NCBI GenBank assembly: GCA_045542485.1
Contig: JAZQLC010000010.1
Span: 1-64,000 of the forward strand
DNA: 64,000 nucleotides
From: SIG575 sp045542485
GTDB taxonomy: Bacteria > Bacillota > Clostridia > Oscillospirales > Acutalibacteraceae
Direction of reading: 5' to 3'
A model generated the notes under the pieces. It saw nothing but the letters and a program-made list of their open reading frames with translations. It did not search any database and had not been told where the DNA came from. The position numbers were made by a program, and so were the translations under genes. Below, piece by piece: positions 59,048-64,000 of this stretch (positions are counted from its first letter, which is position 1; each line of letters begins with the position of its first letter).

Positions 59048-59974
59048 TCAACCTCTGTAATACACTTTACCCGCTTCCATCTCTATGCCTTTTACAGTAA
59101 GAAGCTGAGAAACCGTCACAAGCTGATAACCTCTCTTTATAAGGTCAGGAATAACCTTTTCCATAGCGTCAACAGTTGTTCCGTGCAAATCATGACAGAG
59201 AATAATCGCCCCGTCGTATGCAGAATTCATTACAGCCCGGTAGACAGCATCTGCATTTCTTGTCTTCCAGTCAAGTGTGTCCACCGACCAGGTTATGACT
59301 GATTCCTTACAGGTGTGTGCCACGTAGCACACCGTCTCGTTATATGCGCCATAGGGTGGGCGGATTATTTTCGGCTCCACTCCCGTGATGTCGTAAATCT
59401 TCTGATGGGTTTGCGCCATTTCATCCCGAACTTTTTCAAGAGAAATCTTACTCATATCGGGGTGTGACCAGCTGTGCGAGGCAATTTCGTGACCCTCTTT
59501 CACAATTCTTTTTGCAGTCAGCTTGTTATTATCAAGAAGATTGCCCACCACAAAAAATGTTCCTTTTCCGCCGTGTTTCTTGAAAATATTCAGAAGCCGC
59601 GGTGTATGTACGCTCGGACCGTCATCAAATGTCAGTGCAATCATAGGCTTTTCCGGGTCTATTTCATCACAAATCAGATCCGAAACATCAATCGTTATCT
59701 TTCCTTCCGTTTCAGGCACGGTCGTTGTAGGTTTTGCCGTGGTACTGACCGGCTTCCGAGTGGTTGTTTCCGTCGTTTTGTTTTCAGTCGTTTTTTCTAT
59801 GCGTGTTGTGGTTTCTTTTATTGTTGTTACCTCAGTAGTTATCTCTTCCGTCGTGGTTTCTTTTGTGGTATCTGACGCAGTGGTTGTTGATTTCTCTTCT
59901 TCGTTATTCACACATCCGCCCAGACACACAAAGATAAGAACAAAGGCAAGAAACAGTACAGTTACTTTTTTCAT
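59048..59974 (-). CDS. Polysaccharide deacetylase lipoprotein (NodB domain)
   Basis: A 308-residue lipoprotein. The signal peptide ends in a lipobox LGGC at Cys21, giving a diacylated surface anchor. Residues ~30-85 are a Thr/Glu-rich linker (TTTVPETEGK and many TTT), probably spanning the wall. The NodB homology domain follows with ALTFDDGPSVHTPRLL (catalytic Asp pair), SHSWSHPDMS (zinc His pair), RPPYGAYNE and ILCHDLHGTT. It likely removes acetyl groups from peptidoglycan GlcNAc, as PgdA/PdaA types do. Stands alone upstream of a terminator. Confidence 0.93.
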   Translation of the reverse strand: MKKVTVLFLAFVLIFVCLGGCVNNEEEKSTTTASDTTKETTTEEITTEVTTIKETTTRIEKTTENKTTETTTRKPVSTTAKPTTTVPETEGKITIDVSDLICDEIDPEKPMIALTFDDGPSVHTPRLLNIFKKHGGKGTFFVVGNLLDNNKLTAKRIVKEGHEIASHSWSHPDMSKISLEKVRDEMAQTHQKIYDITGVEPKIIRPPYGAYNETVCYVAHTCKESVITWSVDTLDWKTRNADAVYRAVMNSAYDGAIILCHDLHGTTVDAMEKVIPDLIKRGYQLVTVSQLLTVKGIEMEAGKVYYRG

Positions 59975-60100
59975 TCTGTTTCGCCTACTTTTTACTTTTT
60001 TCGGGAATTATATGATAACACTAAGATTGCATATTTTCAATATCAAAGCAACAACAAAATATTACAAATTTTTAAATTTTTTTGCTCATTTATAAAAGAA

Positions 60101-60140
60101 AAAATCTTCTCCCCGACTGATTCTCCGGGAAGAAGATTTA
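60101..60140 (-). terminator. spoIVB terminator
   Basis: AAATCTTCTCCCCG (60102-60115) pairs, with one mismatch, with CGGGAAGAAGATTT (60126-60139). Confidence 0.75.
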
Positions 60141-60143
60141 TCT

Positions 60144-61367
60144 TCAGGAAGCCTTTTTCGGCATTCCTGTTTTTTCCGCAGCAGACAGCATATTTTCAGC
60201 AAAAATTGCATATCCCTCCTGAGGGTTTCCTATAAACACGTGGGTTATGGCTCCCACAAGCATACCGTTTTGTATAAGTGGTGTTCCACTCATCCCCTGA
60301 ACGATTCCTCCGGTGATTTCAAGCAGTCTTTTGTCCGTGATTTTTACGGTCATATTTTTCTGCTCCGAATTTTCATCAATGATTTTCGTAATCTCCACAT
60401 CGTAATACTTTTTGCCCGTATCATCCGTACTGCAGAGAATCTGCGCTTTGCCCGTTTTCACCTCGCCTTTTGTGGCTACGGGAACAACGGGTGCATTTCT
60501 GTCGAAATCCGAAAGTCTTCCGTAAACACCGCAAAGAGAATTCGTATACAAATCCCCTATTTCCTCTGCTGTGAACACACCGGTTAATTCACCTGCGTCG
60601 GTATCTGTTCCCCGCGAAACACCCAGAATTTTTGCACCGACTGCAACACCCTGATATACAGGCAGGGTTATGCCCGTGTCGATGTCACAGATTGCATGAC
60701 CGAGAGATGCAAAAATTCCCGTTTCTCTGTCGAAGAAAGTCATCGTTCCTATTCCTGCGGTGCTGTCGCGCACCCATAATCCTGCTTTAAAATCTCCACT
60801 CTGTTTTTCTTTTTCTGTTTTCAGCGTCAGCGTTAAGGTTTTTCCGTTTCTTTCTATTGTAAAATCCAATGCATTACCTTCACTTTTCTTACAAATCTCT
60901 GAAACTTCTCTTATGGAATTAACTTCCTTTTTCCCTATCTTTTTAATGATATCACCCGACCTGATACCTGCTTTTTTGCCGGGATTCACCCTGCCTTTTG
61001 GGGTATCAATTTCTTCGACCGAAATCACCAACACTCCGCTTGAAAAAATCTTGATTCCGAAAACTTCACCGCCGAGACTTACATATCGTCTGTTTTCAAT
61101 TTTTACGCGCGTCTTTCTCAGCGGCATGATTTTGAACAGGCTGACATTCAGGTTATAGCTATCTTCAGCATTTTTTGTTTTTTCCGCTCCTGCTGTCCTT
61201 TCCTTTTCCTCCGGGGAAAGCCGAAACACCTTCAAAGACCTGAGTTCGCTTTCCCTTACCGTAGTTATTTCGTCAGGTATGAGCACATAGCTGTAACATA
61301 CAAGCGAAAAAAACAGTACAGAGAATACAGAAAGGCACAAAGCAGTAAACTTTATAAATTTCTGCAT
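60144..61367 (-). CDS. spoIVB: SpoIVB serine peptidase
   Basis: Secreted S55 signalling protease that triggers pro-sigma-K processing during sporulation. The 407 residues have an N-terminal signal-anchor (FTALCLSVFSVLFFSLVCYSYVL), a PDZ domain (~100-185, GIRSGDIIKKIGKKEV) and the S55 catalytic domain with His224 (SLGHAICD), Ser360 (VQGMSGTPL) and Asp345, spaced as in Bacillus subtilis SpoIVB (His236, Ser378, Asp363). In most Clostridia spo0A lies next to it; here the next gene downstream is a deacetylase and spo0A is not visible. Its presence indicates a spore-forming lineage. Confidence 0.95.
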   Translation of the reverse strand: MQKFIKFTALCLSVFSVLFFSLVCYSYVLIPDEITTVRESELRSLKVFRLSPEEKERTAGAEKTKNAEDSYNLNVSLFKIMPLRKTRVKIENRRYVSLGGEVFGIKIFSSGVLVISVEEIDTPKGRVNPGKKAGIRSGDIIKKIGKKEVNSIREVSEICKKSEGNALDFTIERNGKTLTLTLKTEKEKQSGDFKAGLWVRDSTAGIGTMTFFDRETGIFASLGHAICDIDTGITLPVYQGVAVGAKILGVSRGTDTDAGELTGVFTAEEIGDLYTNSLCGVYGRLSDFDRNAPVVPVATKGEVKTGKAQILCSTDDTGKKYYDVEITKIIDENSEQKNMTVKITDKRLLEITGGIVQGMSGTPLIQNGMLVGAITHVFIGNPQEGYAIFAENMLSAAEKTGMPKKAS

Positions 61368-61442
61368 CCCGACCAGAACCTTTCCTTATGAAAACATTCT
61401 GTCGCTGCAATAATAATTTGCACATTAAATTTAAAAATATTA

Positions 61443-61472
61443 TTGCAAATTTTTTCAAAACTGTGATACAAT
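61443..61472 (+). promoter_or_regulatory. Promoter of the GNAT-GH78 gene
   Basis: TTGCAA (61443-61448), an 18-base spacer and TACAAT (61467-61472) about 28 bases before the start; GAGGTG follows as the ribosome site. Confidence 0.65.
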
Positions 61473-61499
61473 TAATTAAAATGAATGTGAGGTGTTTTT

Positions 61500-64000
61500 A
61501 TGCCCGATATTAAATGGTTGAAAGGAAATGAAGACTTATCTTCCTGCCTTAATATAAGAAAAAATGTTTTCTGCGACGAACAGAAAATCAGCGTAAAAAC
61601 TGAATTTGACGGACTTGACGGAGAATCTTTACATTTGCTTATCTGTGAAAATTCAGTTCCTGCAGGTACCGGCAGATTAACGGTAAAAGATGAAAAAACC
61701 GTTCACTTCGGACACATCGCAATTGAAAAGAATTTCCGCAGCAAGGGCTTCGGCAAAGTCCTCATTGAAGAAATGATAAAAAAAGCTGAAGAGCTTGGAT
61801 GCGAAAGAATAACCTTGAACGCGCAGTGTCACGCGGTGCCTTTCTACGAAAAGCAAGGTTTTGCCGTAGACGGAGTCAAGAGAGATAACGGTGAATTTTC
61901 TTTTGTGCCTATGGTTTATGACCTGATTTTTGCTCGTTGCGGTTGGTACGGTTTTGAAGAAGGTCTCAGCAGTGTTTTTGTCAGAAAGACTTTTCAGTGT
62001 CAGGGCATAAAGAAAGCTAAAGTGCAGTTCGTTACTCTCGGATTCTGTGAGCCCTATTTCAACGGAAACAAGCTGACAGAGTATAGGTTCATCCCTGCCT
62101 GGACAAACTACGAAAAAAGAGATTTGTCCTCAGCCGCTTACCCTATCCGCGATGTAATGACACAGCGTTGTTATTTTCTCGAATATGATATATCTCATCT
62201 GATTGAAGACGGCAGTAATGTCTTCTCTCTGCACATAGGCGACGGCTGGTATGGTCAGTATGAGCAGAAGGCTGAAAATATGCCGCCTTACGGACAGATA
62301 AAATATTGTATAAAAATCACACTCACTGACGAAAATGGAAATGAAACCTTTATTCTCTCAGACGGCAGTGAAAAATACAAGCAGAGCCATATTCTCAAAT
62401 CAAGTCTTTATCTTAACGAAACAGTTGACGCGAGACTTTATGAAGAGAATATCCACAGCATTTCTTACGACGACTCAGATTGGCTCTGTCCTATTCAAAT
62501 GGAAAAGCCGCTCACCGTACTTGAAAAGCAGTATTTTGCAGGTGACAGCATAAAATACTCTCTCACCCCTACCTTGCTTTTTGAAAAAGACGGCAGAAAA
62601 ACATACGACATCGGCGAAAATGTTTCGGGTCTCGGCGTAATCAGATTCTGCGACGACGCCAAAGAGGGCGATGTTGCAACAATAAAATATTGTGAAATTC
62701 TCGACGAAAACGGCGAGATGTATCTTCGTACGACAGGTGGCGACTGGCGTTTACAGTGCGACAAATTCATCTGCGGTAAAAACAATTGTGAACTGACCAC
62801 CACTTTCACCTGGAGAGCAGGTCAGATTGCAGAGGTTGAGGGCAATGCAGAGCTTATCCGTTTTGATGTGGTCAATTCAGATGTGCCTCTCACTGCCGAA
62901 TTTTCATCAGACAACGAGACGCTCAACTGGCTTTTCAAGGCTTATGCGTCAACGCAGAGCAACAATGTACACTCTTTTGTACCCTCCGACTGTCCTCACA
63001 GAGAAAGACTCGGTTATACAGGTGACGGTCAGCTCTGCTCCGCTGCAGTTATGACAATGTATGACGCTGAAGACCTTTACAGAAAATGGATTCAGGATAT
63101 TGCCGACTCTCAGGACATTTATAACGGTCACGTCCAGCACACTGCACCTTTCTACGGTGGCGGTGGCGGTCCCGGAGGATGGGGCGGAGCGATGGCGATT
63201 GTACCCTATCACTTCTACAAATTCTACAAGGATAAGTCACTTATCGAAAAATATTACCCTGCAATTCTTGCCTACATCGACTATATGGAAAAGCATTCCG
63301 AAAACGGCATTGTAGTGCGTGAGGAAGATGGCGGATGGTGTCTTGGTGACTGGTGTGCACCCGATAACAAAAACCTTATCCCTGAAAAATTTGTAAATAC
63401 GTACTATATGATTAAGTCAATCCTTATGGCTATTGAAATTGCCGAGGAAACAGAAAATCACAAGGACATTCCTCAGCTTGAAGAAAAACTCATTTTTGTG
63501 CAGAACGCATTTATGAACGAATTCTTCGACGAGGAAACAGGCTCATTCCTTGACGGTATTCAGGGCACTGATGCATATGCAGTTGACATAAATATGGGTG
63601 ACGAGAGAACACTCAAAAACCTTGTTAAAAAATACAGTGAAACCAAAACCTATGATACAGGCATTTTCGGCACTGACCTTGTGACAAGGGTACTCTTTGA
63701 GCACGGCTACGGCGAACTTGCACTTGAACTGATGACAAACGAGGGTGAAATTTCATTCTATAATATGAAAAAGCAGGGTGCTACAACTCTCTGGGAAAAC
63801 TGGGACGGTTGTGATTCTCATTCACATCCTATGTTCGGTGCAGTGTGTGAATATCTTTTCAAATATATTCTCGGCATCAGACAGCCCGAAAATTCTTACG
63901 GCTACGAGAAGATAACCATCTCCCCTGCCTTGATTCCCTCTCTGAATGTCAGCGGCAGTATTACTACAAAAAAAGGTAAAATATCTGTCAGTGTCAGATA
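61500..64000 (+). CDS. GNAT acetyltransferase fused to GH78 alpha-L-rhamnosidase (3'-truncated by window)
   Basis: The frame opened by the ATG at 61500 runs to the window end with no stop (833 residues so far). Residues ~1-140 are a GNAT domain of the YjcF/ElaA type: RKNVFCDEQKIS, EFDGLDGESLHLL, FGHIAIEKNFRSKGFGKVLIEEM (acetyl-CoA loop RSKGFG) and AVPFYEKQGFAV. From ~145 a GH78 rhamnosidase follows: N-terminal beta domain (VRKTFQCQGIKKAKVQF, NVFSLHIGDGWYGQYE), then the (alpha/alpha)6 domain with SDCPHRERLGYTGDGQ (Glu502 in the acidic-residue motif) and WENWDGCDSHSHPMFG. The first 140 residues have no signal peptide, so the fusion is cytoplasmic. Its joint makes it different from ordinary rhamnosidases. 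Confidence 0.88.
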   Translation, partial: MPDIKWLKGNEDLSSCLNIRKNVFCDEQKISVKTEFDGLDGESLHLLICENSVPAGTGRLTVKDEKTVHFGHIAIEKNFRSKGFGKVLIEEMIKKAEELGCERITLNAQCHAVPFYEKQGFAVDGVKRDNGEFSFVPMVYDLIFARCGWYGFEEGLSSVFVRKTFQCQGIKKAKVQFVTLGFCEPYFNGNKLTEYRFIPAWTNYEKRDLSSAAYPIRDVMTQRCYFLEYDISHLIEDGSNVFSLHIGDGWYGQYEQKAENMPPYGQIKYCIKITLTDENGNETFILSDGSEKYKQSHILKSSLYLNETVDARLYEENIHSISYDDSDWLCPIQMEKPLTVLEKQYFAGDSIKYSLTPTLLFEKDGRKTYDIGENVSGLGVIRFCDDAKEGDVATIKYCEILDENGEMYLRTTGGDWRLQCDKFICGKNNCELTTTFTWRAGQIAEVEGNAELIRFDVVNSDVPLTAEFSSDNETLNWLFKAYASTQSNNVHSFVPSDCPHRERLGYTGDGQLCSAAVMTMYDAEDLYRKWIQDIADSQDIYNGHVQHTAPFYGGGGGPGGWGGAMAIVPYHFYKFYKDKSLIEKYYPAILAYIDYMEKHSENGIVVREEDGGWCLGDWCAPDNKNLIPEKFVNTYYMIKSILMAIEIAEETENHKDIPQLEEKLIFVQNAFMNEFFDEETGSFLDGIQGTDAYAVDINMGDERTLKNLVKKYSETKTYDTGIFGTDLVTRVLFEHGYGELALELMTNEGEISFYNMKKQGATTLWENWDGCDSHSHPMFGAVCEYLFKYILGIRQPENSYGYEKITISPALIPSLNVSGSITTKKGKISVSVR

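Noticed and set aside
61900..61960. Two separate genes (GNAT, then rhamnosidase)
   Set aside because: The frame is continuous with no stop and no internal start with a ribosome site at the joint, so the sequence as given encodes one protein.

Overview
The window looks like a chromosomal segment of a low-to-moderate GC Gram-positive anaerobe, most likely class Clostridia (an Oscillospirales-type gut or rumen bacterium). The evidence is a PTS HPr with both phosphorylation sites, an HrcA/CIRCE operator, two T-box leaders, an FMN riboswitch with an ECF riboflavin transporter, a SpoIVB sporulation protease, ferredoxin-linked 2-oxoacid oxidoreductase, pyruvate phosphate dikinase, consensus sigma-A promoters (TTGACA, 17 bases, TATAAT) and many GGAGG ribosome binding sites. 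Alpha-mannosidase and alpha-L-rhamnosidase suggest a glycan-rich habitat. No phage, transposase, CRISPR array or rRNA was seen.

Layout. 1-6.9 kb: 3'-truncated ppdK, ptsH, a secreted subtilase, and a two-gene module of a RyR-domain protein plus a membrane/Rossmann partner. 7-11.7 kb: secA, then an AlaX-type tRNA-editing protein overlapping an SGNH hydrolase. 11.7-20.8 kb: a nine-gene minus-strand run (tmk, lipid II/aminoacyl-type DUF2156, GNAT, DJ-1, mltG, U32 peptidase, lone fumarase beta subunit, Gfo/Idh oxidoreductase, secreted alpha/beta hydrolase) behind one clear promoter. 20.9-31 kb: CIRCE-controlled htpG; a dut-ROK-TRIC-AGCS-PHP operon; a CNNM/CBS membrane protein; a penicillin-binding protein; a nitroreductase; tRNA-Thr and tRNA-Tyr. 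31.4-35.2 kb: GNAT, a condensation-type acyltransferase, a decayed SGNH hydrolase fragment, an intact SGNH hydrolase and an unknown partner.

35.2-44.1 kb is the most interesting block. Two paralogous proteins each fuse an XRE helix-turn-helix, a cupin and an acyl-CoA synthetase. Each has its own sigma-A promoter and T-box leader. The downstream one leads an operon with a P-loop ATPase and a four-subunit 2-oxoacid:ferredoxin oxidoreductase. The upstream leader has a clear AUC (Ile) specifier; the other aligns without gaps to give GUA (Val). I infer a tRNA-charging-controlled route that makes branched-chain amino acids from branched short-chain acids: acid to acyl-CoA to 2-oxoacid by reductive carboxylation.

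44-64 kb: an anion permease, tex, a GH38 alpha-mannosidase, a 1436-residue secreted protein with about 14 C...CxxC...GH modules, metA, tRNA-Gln, ribU under an FMN riboswitch whose promoter lies in the end of acpP, a gene-free AT-rich stretch with DnaA-box-like 9-mers, an unknown gene, a lipoprotein polysaccharide deacetylase, spoIVB, and an in-frame GNAT-GH78 rhamnosidase fusion cut by the window end.
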